DNA from: Oryza sativa Japonica Group
Lineage: Eukaryota; Streptophyta; Magnoliopsida; Poales; Poaceae
Assembly: GCF_034140825.1 (NCBI RefSeq)
Contig: NC_089046.1
Location: 23,172,501 to 23,236,500 of the forward strand
Length of the DNA: 64,000 nucleotides
Direction of reading: 5' to 3'
Shown here one piece after another: positions 33,211-45,441 of the stretch. The notes beneath the pieces are model-generated. The model was not told the DNA's origin, made no database searches, and saw only the letters and a list, made by a program, of their open reading frames with translations. Both the position numbers and the translations under genes were made by a program. Positions within the stretch are counted from its first letter, which is position 1. Every line of letters starts with the position of its first letter.

Positions 33211-33309
33211 GTCTCTGATGATGATTAAAAATGATTAACTTTCGTTCTTCTGATGCGCTTTTCTCATGGCGCGGTGCGGAAGCAATCTGGAGACCTGAAC
33301 TGAGGAGAC
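33211..33309 (+). ncRNA. U59: Box C/D snoRNA, U59 type (copy b)
   Basis: The terminal stem GTCTCT/GGAGAC lies directly against C box GATGATGA (33217) and D box CTGA (33300-33303). D' CTGA is at 33250-33253. Thirteen bases before D' (33237-33249, AACTTTCGTTCTT) pair with 18S rRNA AAGAACGAAAGTT, the same target as copy a. The copies share the guide, the D' region and the GGAGACCTGAACTGAGG end but have diverged between, so the duplication is old and both appear maintained. Confidence 0.9.
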
Positions 33310-34177
33310 AAATCGATTAGGTTTCTTTTCAAGTTATTTTTGGCAGCGCAGATATGTTTTTGTTTTTTTTTTGTTGCTTCACGACTGGAAGAATGGCCGA
33401 TGATATTGGTTTGGTCATCCTGTAGAGAGAAGCATAGATTGAATTTGGACCAGAATTAAACAGCATGGCGCTTACTAACCCGCGTCAATGTTACCTGTCT
33501 CCTGGCACATTTTGATTTATAAAATCGATTTGAATTTTTGGTCGATTTTGTGGTACTGGGGTTGATTTTGTTTGATGTTCAGTTTCTATAATGAAAAACA
33601 TCTGGACGGACGCGTAGTCTAATGTGATGGAGAATATTGCAAGCCCGAATCTTAAATCGATAATCCCTTATCTAATGTAAGGGACGATCTATTGAAACTG
33701 CTAAGGTACTCTATATATACTTGAACATACGTGACAACAAACAGTAGTAATTGTAATTGACATACCAACAGAAATAATTCCCAGTGAAAAAAAAGGTTAA
33801 CAGAAGAACGGTAATCTCCATTTGACCTACATAGTACTCCAGCTCGCAATGACAGATCTGCACGTACAGGAATGAATTATCGAGAACGAAGTAACTCTTG
33901 TGCCGGAATTCTGGTAGACTTCAAAATCCAGTCTATCACTTGATTTGATATACACGGAGAATTATGTTACTTATCTTATGGTACATGAAACAATGGAACA
34001 CGTTCTGAATGTTACTGACGAAAAAGAACTCATCTGCACAAAAGAATGTCTCGGCAAAAACAGCATACATCTCATCCGGTGCAAATGGCGATACATCTCA
34101 AGCCGACCAGTGTAAGTGGCATTTCTCTTCTACTACAGGCTACAAGCCTAACATACAATCTGTGTATGATGGATGGA
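33310..34177. other. Gap between the snoRNA cluster and the 3' end of TRS130
   Basis: This holds the trailing part of the snoRNA transcript and the 3' UTR of the TRS130 gene (minus strand). The two transcription units converge here. Nothing else was recognised. Confidence 0.45.
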
Positions 34178-37100
34178 TCAAGCCGGTATGCAGTATGAGG
34201 TGCTCAGTGTCGGAGGAAGGACGCACACCAGGTGAGGGCCTGCCGGGTTGCAGCTGATGTTGGCCTCGCCGACGTGCGGCAGGCCCAGCTGCGGCGGATG
34301 GACGTAGCCGGACACCAGCGGCACGCACGTCACCGTGATCTCTATCCTTGAACCTGTTTGTTGTGGAACATGCGCGCAATGTTATTCACAAGGGCTTGTA
34401 GGCGAACTGAAAATTTGGCATTGCAAGATGGAAATCGATATATCGAGTTTCGGTGTCTGAACTCGAAATTATTAGTTACCTTGTTTGTTTGACAGCGATA
34501 CGTGACCGCATTTCCTCCCAGCAACCATCCAGTTCTGTGGGTTGGCGTCGACTTGATAAAGTATTTCGTCCTGCCAAAACCAAATTCAAGTTCAGTTGGA
34601 AGGAGAAAACAATTTCATCTCTCTTGTCCTATGGGCCTGTCTACTGAAGCAATGTACTCACAAGATCATAACCATTAAAGTACTGGTAAAATTAATGAAT
34701 GTGATTTTAAACAAGGCTCATATGGAGACTTACGGCTAACAGAGAGGCATCCTCCGGGTTCTTCAGCCTTTCAACCCTCCATCTCATGTTGACCAGCTGG
34801 CCAACCCTCAAGCAGTCCGAAGAAAACGGAAGGAACCCAACTGCCACACATGGGTCCAGGACAGGGCGCTTCATCTTCACCGCAATCTTGAATACAAGCT
34901 CCTCAGAATCATCAGGTTTAACAGGAACTGGAGAGTGTGCTCCAGTTGTTCTGTCACCGGATATTCCATACTTAATATTCAACATGCTATCTGCCTTTTC
35001 TAGCTCATCCATATCTGGAATGTGGGATGCAAAAGTTATATTCAGTCAATCATCCATGTGTAAGAGCAAGGATATATAACAGCAAAAAAGTGTAACCTCT
35101 CATAAGAAAATGATAATTTTCTTTTTTGGATAGGAACACAAATATAATTGCCATGTTTTTTACATCTGATTTTCTCTTTGCAAGATAGAAGGGAGATATG
35201 GAAGATGTAATCAAGAAACATGGCAGTGTCCTGTTTGTGAACTTGAAGTCTCACAAATCTAAACACATGAAAGAATTAGGTGCACCAGCAGCATGCTAGC
35301 AAGAGCCAGCGATTATAGTATGGTAATATGCAATTAGAAATACGCTAATACCACTTGTCTGTCCCTAAAAGATTTTTTGGATGCTCTGATATTTTGGTTA
35401 TAGGAAGTGCAACAGATGAATTGCAAGTGGCAACTGAAGATGATAAGTGTGATATTTAAAAGGTCTCACCTCCTAAGGCACTTAAACGTATTACAAATAA
35501 GATTCCAGCTCTCGAAGAAGGAGCAATAACCAGAGGGAACAAGTTCGAAGTTGGTCGTCCATCTCCCTTTCCTGTGTGTTCAAATCCAGATTGCAGATCC
35601 AACCATATATCCTTTACATGCAGAGTGGCCTTCACTTCAGAATGCAATATCACCTGGACACCAAGAAAAATACAAATTGGGATTCAAGAATCCAAGAAGA
35701 CTGAATGACTATCAATACATGAAGTGTCTCAGTGAACAATTGTGCAGAGAGTTGTACCTGCAGTAGTAGAGTTCCATCATAGCACTTATCTACTACGCGT
35801 GTGCTCACATGGAATGGGTTAGTGAAATGTACTGCGATAGTCCTGGAAATAAAATCACAATGGTAAATTTATTTTATTTGGACCCCTCAAAAAATTTATT
35901 TTATTTGGTGTACCTAAAAAATCAAAATATGGGAACAGAAAAAAGTTTACCTTTCAAACACTTGATTAAGAAAAACTCCAAATTCAAGCTTGAGAGCAAT
36001 CATTCTCATCCCATCTACTATGCTCTGTTTCTGAGGGGATGCTGCACAAAAAAAGGACAATACAAAGGTCAACCAATTGATTGAAACATACAGAAAATAA
36101 AATATTCAATCAACTGCCTGGAACATTCTAATATGCTGAATACATTACTTATTTATTTTGTACAAACCTGGCGATGCACCCCTTGCAATTGTATCATCAA
36201 TAGCACGAACAGGAAACCATACAAGAGTAGTCACATCACTAGCCCAGTCTGGTATTTTTATCTTCCCATCTTCAATAGGGACCTTCTCAACCTTACGAGT
36301 ATCAGTGGAGCTTGATGATGTCTTGGAAGCATCAGTACCACCAACATGCTCCACATCACTTCCATAAGTTTCTATCTCAATCATCTGGGACTCCTCAATT
36401 TTCAGTCCAGCACCCGCATCTATATGCAATATGCCATCTTTCAAAGAATAGTCTATTGGCTTGACAATTAACCCAATCCACTGAAGTTCATTCATAAGCA
36501 ATGCAGAGGACACAGCAGGAGTAATATCAACTAAAGCCCTTGGTTTTCTCACCTGCAGTAATTACAGAAAACACTTGAGGCAAAGCCCAATATAATATGG
36601 TTCGTTAATTACAAAAATGTTTATTCTGTTAGTTGATATCCATCTTTTAGTTGTGTCTTGTGAGTTAATAGTGACTAAATTTTTGTGACACTCCAGTTAA
36701 TGTTAATGTCATCACCTTCAAAACAGGCCTTGTTGGCTTCTCAAAGCTCATGAATTCATCAGTGTCCACTGGACCATCTTGAGAAAATCCATGCGATCTG
36801 AATGATAGCTTGCCAATCTGGCCCGTCAGAGCACCCAACACATAGGATCCAGGCTTTTGAGGAGGAATGTCGAAGGTGATGATATTTCTACCGGGTACAA
36901 GAACTCGAGCATCTGAACTCTTTATCGCCTGCATGACATGGAAACATTAGGTGATTGAAAAGAACAAATGCACTATCTGGACCTTTTTACGCGTTATAGC
37001 ATTAGCACTGGAAGTTATAAAACGGTGAAACAGAAGTCTAATTGCAACCATACTGGTATAAGGCTATAACTAACATCCCACAAGGAAATAAACAATAAGC

Positions 37101-40100
37101 AAACAGTAATGTAATAGCAACTCAGCTGTACCTTAAGACCTTCATCTGCACTAGAGGAAGCCGACAATCTTAAGCTGAGAGACTCGAGTGTGATGTCATC
37201 CGGGAAGGCACTCCAAACAGCTACAGATAGTGTACCAGGATCTCCATCACACAACTCTAGTGGTGGAGCAGGATTTCCAGCAAATGTAATAAGTGATGAG
37301 ACATCAAGGGGCACAGGATGCTTCATTTCACTGTGAGCAAGCCGAACAACCTCTGACTGGAAAGCTTGCCGCTCTTTAGATGAAAATAAGCCACTCTCTA
37401 GAGAAAGTAACTTCACACAGGAAGTCAAATAACCAGCTTCATCATTGAGAATCTTCTGGCATTCTGCAAGATCAGGAAGAACATCTGCCAACAGCTCTTC
37501 CCAGCCTTCTGCAGAATAGAGAGCACAAACTTTCTCATAGGACTTTGCAGCCAAATCATAATTTTCATGCTTAAAGAATAGAGCTGCAATTTCTCCATCT
37601 AGCACAACTCCATGTCTTTTCCACCAAGAGTGATGATAATTGTCAGCTGCGCCTTTAGTAAGCTCCATATATCTTTTCTGGTAACAGAAAAAAAAAACTG
37701 TTGCAATGAATTATCTATTGCTTGTGCAAACCTCTGTATGTTCACGATTGTCTCTAAAGTAATTAGTTAAAAAAAGCATATTACTTTAGAAGGAATCCAT
37801 CATGATGAGCATGTTGAATAATTACAATACCTCAAATTCTTCTAGTGATGAAAGTGATGTCATAAAATTAGGGTCAGATACTGTCTGCTTCAGTGCATGC
37901 TCAGCTGCAACATGAATTTCTGACAACCTCATGGGGCGATCAACTGGCAGAGAAGTCTCAGATGTCGCTGGCCCTGACATTGTCCTGGCCATGTAGTTCG
38001 AAGCAGATTTGTTGGGCGAAGGTTTTGAATTTGCATCCAGACCTGAACTGCCCACACAAAAAAGAACATAGATATGTGTTAATAAGAATACATTAACACA
38101 GATATGCTGAAAAATTTCACTTGAAAGATTACATCATGAAAATGGAGGAAATCGACAGTCCTTACCCATCACCTGAATCATATAATTCAGATATATTTCC
38201 AACAGAAAGAAAAGCCCTACGCCTATTAGCCTCACGAAGAAGCAAAGAAGGTTCTAATGGCAGTGGTTTCCTGTGAATATTGAAGATCTTTTCTCTTGAT
38301 TTTGCTTGGAGAATCATCTGGACAAGGAAAATATTTCATAACTTTAAGCTACAGTTTCCCAAATATGAAATGAATAAACACATAAGTTCATGCGTGACGA
38401 TAAACAAAAAGACTAGCAAAGTACAGGTCAGTACAAGCATTTCTAAAAATTACATATTCCATCCCATCGCATCTTTCAGTAAGTACTGAAAATATCAGCA
38501 ACAACTTTATGGTACACTGTTCAATCATCATTGCCACTACTGTTCTGTGTCATATAATCTGGGAACTTGTTTTCCCATTCTTCTTCATTTGTTCTACATT
38601 AACAAATGACTGGTACATATTTGTAATGCATGTGAAAGTTTTCAATGTGTGCGAAAGATACACATTCTTATAAGTTATGGCTTCATTAGAGTTATAACTT
38701 AGGAAGTGCTGAAGTGGTATGGGCCAATTAAGCAGGACAAGAGCAAACTGACTCAATACAAGAGAACAGCAGTCTACATGAAGCATCACTAGAAGATTAA
38801 ATGTCAAAAAGTAATGCTGAAAACTGCTTGCCTTCTCCTTTGCCATTGTTTCTGCTGATGAATCCGGTGGAATAGAAGGCCATGTAGCTGGCTTTGGCCA
38901 TGGTAGCATGCTTAAAGATGCACTGCAGACACAACAAAACATATCATTTTGAATGCAAGATTGATGATGAATCATGAAACAATCAAGATACAATGTCTCA
39001 CTGTTCAGTGACATGTAAAAAGAGAGGAAAGTAACCTATTAATTGGTAATTGACCAATAGGAAAGTTGAATTTAGTATATCTAATAGAGGAGCTGGATTA
39101 GTACCTGTTGACTGGACTTTTTTCTATCTCAACTCCATAACCAATCAAATAAGCAAGCCTCAGAAACTGCAATATCCATCAAGAGTATCATATAAACAAA
39201 CAGTTTTCTGTACAGTACAAAACTGAGAGAAATGTAATTCACAAAGCAACGAAAAAGGGCTTGATTGATGGCACACAAGAAATTCATTGTAATAAAAAAA
39301 CTAACACATATTGTTAAGAGTACAAAAGAAAGAAGAGAAAGAACAGACACAGTTTCCATTTGAATTAAAAATATTGAGTAAATTGCACTATAGGTCACTA
39401 AACATAATTGGGTGGTTCAAGTGGGTCATTCCCTGGAGATACACCCCTCAACTTGATTCCGTGAATACACGGGATCAATTCATGACAACATGGCTAGGCA
39501 ACTCCGAAAATGATTCATCAGGACTAAATTACTTAATACAGTAATAGAAACTAATGTGAAGATAAGGATGTAACTAGTAAATGATTTGAAACTACAAATA
39601 AACAACAACATTACTTATTAACAGAAAATATAAATGGTTTATGACAAATGTATATAAATCATCAAACAATAGAAACTTGTGTGAAGACAGGTAACTTCCA
39701 AAATGATTTACAACTAAAAATGAAAGCACGGCTAGTGTGAAATGATTAAAAATATAGCAACAGAAACTGGTCTTGACCAAGTACAAAATTAAGTTCTTTT
39801 TTTAAAGATTTTTTACAAACTAACTCTTGCATAATACTATTTCCCACTACTGTTCCACTTTTTTTGTACTTAATTTACAATATTAAATAGGAACAAGTAG
39901 AAACATTAGATTTAAGCAATTAAACTTAGGCTGTGTTCGGGAGGAGGGGTCCTCCCCGGCACGTAAAACGAAGCACCTATTATTGTATGATTAATTAAGT
40001 ATTTGCTAATTTTTTTTTCAAAAATGGATTAATATGATTTTTTTAAGCAACTTTCGTATAGAATTTTTTTGCAAAAAATGTACCGTTTAGTAGTTTGAAA

Positions 40101-43100
40101 AGCGTGCGTGCAGAAAACGAGGGAGGGAGGTTGGGAAAGGGAGGTAAAAAACGCAGCCTTACTAGATACTTCTACAAATCACAATGCATCAATGCTAAAA
40201 CAAATAAGCCTCATTAAGTACAGAATTCTAGACAACATTCATTAAATCCTAGCAACAAGCTACCAGATAATGGCCAATATTCATACTTCTTCAATAACTC
40301 ATGGGAAAATGTAAATTCGTAAATAGAATAAAAATACGATATATAGCAGGGAAATCAATATTAAATTACCAGAAGTATCAGAACTTACCTTAATACGGCA
40401 CAGAGAATAGAGGTCACCCTGAATACGACAGAACTCCCTCTCTGAGTCGATAGCAACAGCTGTACCATCATAGTGTGAGGTTGTTGCTTTTATTAAATCC
40501 ATACATGCAGTTATCACCCATACTTCACGAAAACAAAATGGTAGACCATTCTGAAAGCACATTCAGAATTACTTGAGTACACTTCACACAATATAGTCTT
40601 TCTAGAACATAAACTTTGCTTGTAGAGGAATAAAACAGAGAATGTACATACCTCCTGCAAGGCTAGCGTCTTGGAAAAGCTAACCACAAAAGCATATCCT
40701 CTTGCAGCAACCTCAATTGGGCGATGCAATTTAAACAATAACTGCAAAATGGTGAAATGGAAAAAGTATAAAGGCAATATATAAGGTTCAGTTGAACTAG
40801 CTCTAAAACAGAACAAAGTTCTGGCACTGGATGTCTAGTTTTATGTAACATGTTCCACTTGAGTAAAACAGTGTGCATGTTTGTATTGAGCAATAAAGAG
40901 CACCGCTACGCCATTAAACAGTAGCACTCTAGGCATATGTGAGTTGCAAATTGCAATTGTATGTGAGAATGACATGTGGGGCCTGGACACACATGTCAAT
41001 GACACATACAATGGTATTCTCTAACTGTGACATTGCCAACTCATCTTAACTACTTTAAAAGAGCAGTCGTTGTCCTTCCTCCTCTAAAAAAATGCTCCCT
41101 CTCTTTATAAAAAAACCACCCTTAAAAAAAATCTAATGATCCCGTTGCAACGTACGGGCATGTAACTGGTAATAAAAAAAGAACCAAGCAGTACAGCAAT
41201 GAAGAACAGATTGCAATGAAGTAAGAATGAAAAAAAATATTACTGACTTGACAAAAAAAATCATAGGAAAAAATAGCATTCAGTTACTCATTTTTTTACG
41301 ACATGTCTTATACCTTAGCCTGGCAAGCAAATATGTATTGTCTAAACTCAAATTCTCTGAACACATCATCCTGGACAATTTGGGTCAATGCTTTAAATCC
41401 TGGATTTAGCAGCGCCGCTTGATCATCACCAGTATCCAATCCTCCAAATTCTCGATGTTTTCCAGGAGAATTAACTGCATTCATGTGAACAGAATGTTAT
41501 GAATACTAATAACAAACCATGCTGTAAGACAATATTCCTTACATTTTATTTTAGATATCTCTATAATATATACTAACTTACGCAGCAAAGTGATAAGTTT
41601 TACACCACAGTTAGATCCTTAAGACAGAAGAAAAGAATGAGATATAGTCAATGATGATGAAATGGTAGTTTCGAAGCATGATAAGTACTAAAAAATTCGT
41701 AAATAAACAGTTATTCTCCAGAAAGAACAAGGAAAACTTGGAAATTAGATTTACAATTTTACATGTTTATGGTTGGAAGCAATATTAATGTTTTATAATG
41801 TCATCTGACTGATCTGGTATCAGAAGCACAGCTTTTAAAACCTCTATCTAATACTATAAAATCTATCCATGAAAAAAAACATTTCTAACCTAAGATTTCA
41901 ATAAAAATCTATATTTTCTATGAGAAGTGAATGACATATTGTGCAACGATAAAAACATAGCTTAGTCCAAAGACTCCAAATAAGCATGAATAGATGTACG
42001 GAGTTACTGCAAATTCATGAAAAACTTCATCACTCTTGAAAAAAATCTTATACCGCGACCTTTATATTGATTAGGGCAGAAAAGCTTTTGGATATATGCA
42101 AATGTACTAGATGCAAAGCTCAAAAATGAATGCAACATAACTGCTACATCGAAGTTAGAGAAAACCTGATTCTGAGTAGCATAGTTCAAGCTCGTCGTAT
42201 TCACGGAGTGAATCTTCATGAAGATTAGTCATCTCAAACATGAAAGCCAAGCTTTCCTAAACAAATAAATGATATCAATTACAAGAAAGCCACATGAAAC
42301 AAAGGTATGTTTGTTCATAAAACCAGTGCTACTAAAAATATAATTTCAACTGACAAGCATCAAACGTGGTTGCATTGTTATACCTTAAGAATAAAAAAGT
42401 TGCAGAAGTTCCATATCGGAGTGAATCTCTGCTCACTTAACCTGCGAATTTCCTCTTCATAAAATTGAACCCGCCTATCCAATGTGTTTCTAATGCAGTC
42501 CACCATTTTGGAGTCAAAATCATCCCAGAATTCCGCATCAGGTCCATGGAGATCAAATTTACAGCATCTGCATCATAAAAGGCCATACTTTTTAAACCTG
42601 TTAATAACTCGATACTATTTGTAGTGAAGTTTAACTTAAGGTCCCAAAAAAAGTTCCTTGGGAATTTGGAGGTTGAGCATCCATATAGGAACAACATAAG
42701 TGCAAGATGACCGCAAATAGCATGTTGAACTGAATCAACCAAAACATTTACATTTTTCAAAGTCAAAGATATGAATATTACCAATACTGTTATGCAGAAT
42801 TGGCAAACAAATACCTTTCTCTTTTTTTAGTGTTGAAATCGCTCTCAAGCCTAGCATATACTCTCTTTGCCATCTTAGATGCTTGGTCATTGCTAGGATG
42901 GGCCTTAGACACAAATACAATGAACCATTCCCTCTCATCATTTTGCACAATCAATTTGAGGCGAGGCTTAAGAATGGTCTTGAACTCATCAAGATCCTGG
43001 AGATTTCAATAGAGAGAAATGAATGCAAAAAGTCATCCACATGGTCCGTTTGAGAAGTGATATTATTACTTGAGAAGAATTAGAAAGAGCAGCATGCATG

Positions 43101-43944
43101 AGGACACGAAAGTACCTCGCAACTGACAAGAACAACAGTTGCATATGGTTCCCGGAACCAAAACAAGTATTGATCTTGTGGAAATCGACTACGTAGCCTC
43201 GAATCAGTGGTCTGTATAAACTCAGCTGGTAGGTTTTCCACAAAAACAGGATTCCTCGCCTTGTTATTGAGGCAGGCCTTCTTCACTGGTAAGCGTTGCT
43301 CGAAACTTTCTTTCACATTGAGCCACAAGTCACTCACATCTTCAACTGTTACAAAACGCAAATTACCATGTATAAGAAGAAGTCCACACAGATAAACAAA
43401 CTTGAAATTCATTTCCACCAGCATGTGCAGCAAAGAAGTAAAACAATTAATGTTCAAACCCATTTTCAATGTAATTCTCCAAACTGTACGCCCTAAAAGG
43501 AAAATCTTCCAACATAGCTAGAAATGTGCTAGCAAGTTGAGCTGCAGTGAGTGAATGAGGGTAGTTATACTTGGGAGAATCCTACACGGGTTGTTTCATG
43601 CCGATGTGATGCACTGCATCACGCTTCCAGAATCAGATCATGGAACCACCAAACCCCCCGCATCTTCCATTGCTGCTCGTGAGCTCAATCACTATGAAAT
43701 TTTACACAAACGCAAACATGCAAACTACCTGCACTGCGAATCTAACTAAACTAGACCCACTATTCCAGCTCGAATCGCCGCGGCCCCGAGATCACGCGGG
43801 CCGAGCCAGCCGCGCGGCTTGACGGATCAGATCCCGGGGCCATTTCTAGGGTTCAGGGAGGAGGAGGAGGAGACCCGTACCGGCGACGACGATGCGGTCG
43901 CAGGAGGACTTGATGGTCTGGAACTGCGCGAGGTAGTTCGCCAT
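34178..43944 (-). CDS. TRS130: TRAPPII tethering-complex subunit TRS130 / TRAPPC10
   Basis: TRS130 is a TRAPPII-specific subunit. The complex acts at the trans-Golgi network as a tether and Rab exchange factor and is needed for cell-plate assembly (Arabidopsis CLUB/AtTRS130). Exons: 43944-43881, 43345-43116, 42996-42815, 42567-42384, 42256-42166, 41474-41314, 40741-40652, 40550-40389, 39166-39105, 38922-38832, 38317-38166, 38047-37831, 37677-37132, 36928-36716, 36552-36168, 36041-35951, 35842-35758, 35653-35470, 35014-34734, 34570-34480, 34353-34178. They total 3738 bases, or 1245 residues, with all 20 joins in frame; this matches the usual plant length. Conserved blocks include MANYLAQFQTIKSSCDR, DLDEFKTILKPRLKL, FREPYATVVL, SMLPWPKPATWPS and WWKRHGVVLDGEIAA. 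Intron 10 starts with GC (AAG|GCAAGC). Intron 8 carries a Tourist-like MITE and intron 6 a Helitron-like end. The gene appears intact. Confidence 0.97.
39929..40158. mobile_element. Tourist-like MITE in a TRS130 intron
   Basis: This 230-bp element starts GGCTGTGTT and ends AACGCAGCC, flanked by TTA at 39926-39928 and 40159-40161. That fits PIF/Harbinger. It lies in intron 8 of TRS130. Confidence 0.8.
41141..41169 (+). mobile_element. Helitron-like 3' terminus
   Basis: A hairpin CCCGT-(8 nt)-ACGGG is followed seven bases later by CTGG (the CTRR end) and then T. This is the terminal structure of rice Helitrons. The 5' end was not located, though sequence from about 40900 is repeat-like. It lies in intron 6 of TRS130. 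Confidence 0.45.
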
Positions 43945-44239
43945 CGCCACCGCGCCCGCCCTTCACCTCACGCAGCCTCCGCTCCGTCCCCTACTGCTCC
44001 ATGCGGCGTCCCACTCGCCCCGCCGCCGCCGCCGGTGAGGGGTTCGCCGGAGAGAGGCGGCGCGCGGGGGGGGGGGGGGGGAAGAGATCGCGAGATGCGG
44101 AGGAGTGGAAGAGTTCGGTGGAGACGAGACGAAGGCTGTGGCCGTAAAGCGGGTCGGGGTAAACGGGTCGGAGAGGCTGACGTGTGGGGCCCACGTGTCA
44201 GTCTCCCACGGGAGGCTTTAGATGAGTGGTGATATCTGC

Positions 44240-44720
44240 TGGCCCTGCTGAGTTCGCGACCTCGCTCGGGCCGAATTCACGCGCTTCTCTGGGCCTAATT
44301 GACGCGCAACTTTGGGCCAAATTCTCTGGCCGATTCGGGGCCACTTGCGAACCGGATTTGTTCTACGGATGGGCTGGGTTTAAGGGCAGTGACGGGCTGA
44401 ATTTACCCACACTTGGTACGTATTTTTGGGCCAAGTTTAAGCATACTTTGGGCTGAATTTGCGCGGTGGTTAGGCCAAATTTGTGCGGATTTTGGGCTGA
44501 AATAACGTGCAGGTTCCGGCATTGCGGGCTGGATTTGTACTCGTATTTGGGCCAAATTTAAAGCCTATTTTGGGGGCAAAATTTACTAAGGCCTAATTAC
44601 GGGCAAATTTGGGCCGAAACTGCACTCATGGGCCTACCTTACACGCAGTTTTTGCCGAATTTATTTGCACTTGAGGGCCAAATTTACCCGTATTTGTGGA
44701 CCGAATTTACGAGATGTTAT
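44240..44720. repeat. Degenerate TTTGGGCYRAATTT repeat upstream of TRS130
   Basis: Around 18 copies of a short block of the form GGGCC(A/G)AATTT or GGGCTGAATTT recur at irregular spacing of about 15-35 bp. The block lies 300-780 bp upstream of the TRS130 start codon and beyond the lipase 3' end. No element termini are visible. Confidence 0.75.
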
Positions 44721-45441
44721 GATGCAAACTTATTACTTGTAGTCCTATATTCAATATGCCAAAAATTTTGCCCCAACAGACGAAGTTATATTAACAGCTC
44801 TGTGCCATTTAACACTTTATTCCCCAAAAGTGGTCAAATCAATAACCAAAGATGTTTAGTGCATTTACGAATAATCAAATGCAGCGACATGAACTAAATG
44901 TCTCATGGTGCATCACAAAGCTCAGATATGAAAAGATCAAGAAGACAGTCTGAATGACCGAAACTGTGTAACTCGCATGACATAAGAAAGGTATGATCTA
45001 ATGCAGAATTGCAGATGACAGTTTAAAAAGAAGAAGAAAAATATGACACAGCCCCAGATTGAATTTAACATACATCCTTGAAATAAAATTAAAGTTAGTA
45101 CGCATATGCATTTCAGAGAGATGTCATGGATTAGCCTATCTCCTTGGAGATTAATATTCACAGCTAAAAACAAACAAATTGCTTCTGAATTACAGAAACC
45201 ATCACGAGGTTCAGCTCTTTAGCCCTTCCTGTGATGGCCGCTGTCAAAAGGAAATGACAGCGAATCATCATAACACAATCTATCAGGAGTTTACAGCCTC
45301 CTGGATGCTAACCACAAACCATGAAAACAATCATCAGAACTATGGTACAGCTACTAGCAATCTGAAAACCATGCTGCCTTTTTTCTTTTCCATAATCTGT
45401 ACAACAATAACAACAACAATTATTCTGTACACCAGCCAATG

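Noticed and set aside
33394-33475. Further snoRNA (H/ACA or C/D) after U59 copy b
   Set aside because: A GATGAT and an ACA motif occur, but no D box, stem or guide match could be arranged.
41995-42060. Additional TRS130 exon between exons 5 and 6
   Set aside because: A possible acceptor exists, but the frame ends in a stop. Joining exon 5 directly to 41474 restores the conserved family sequence in phase.
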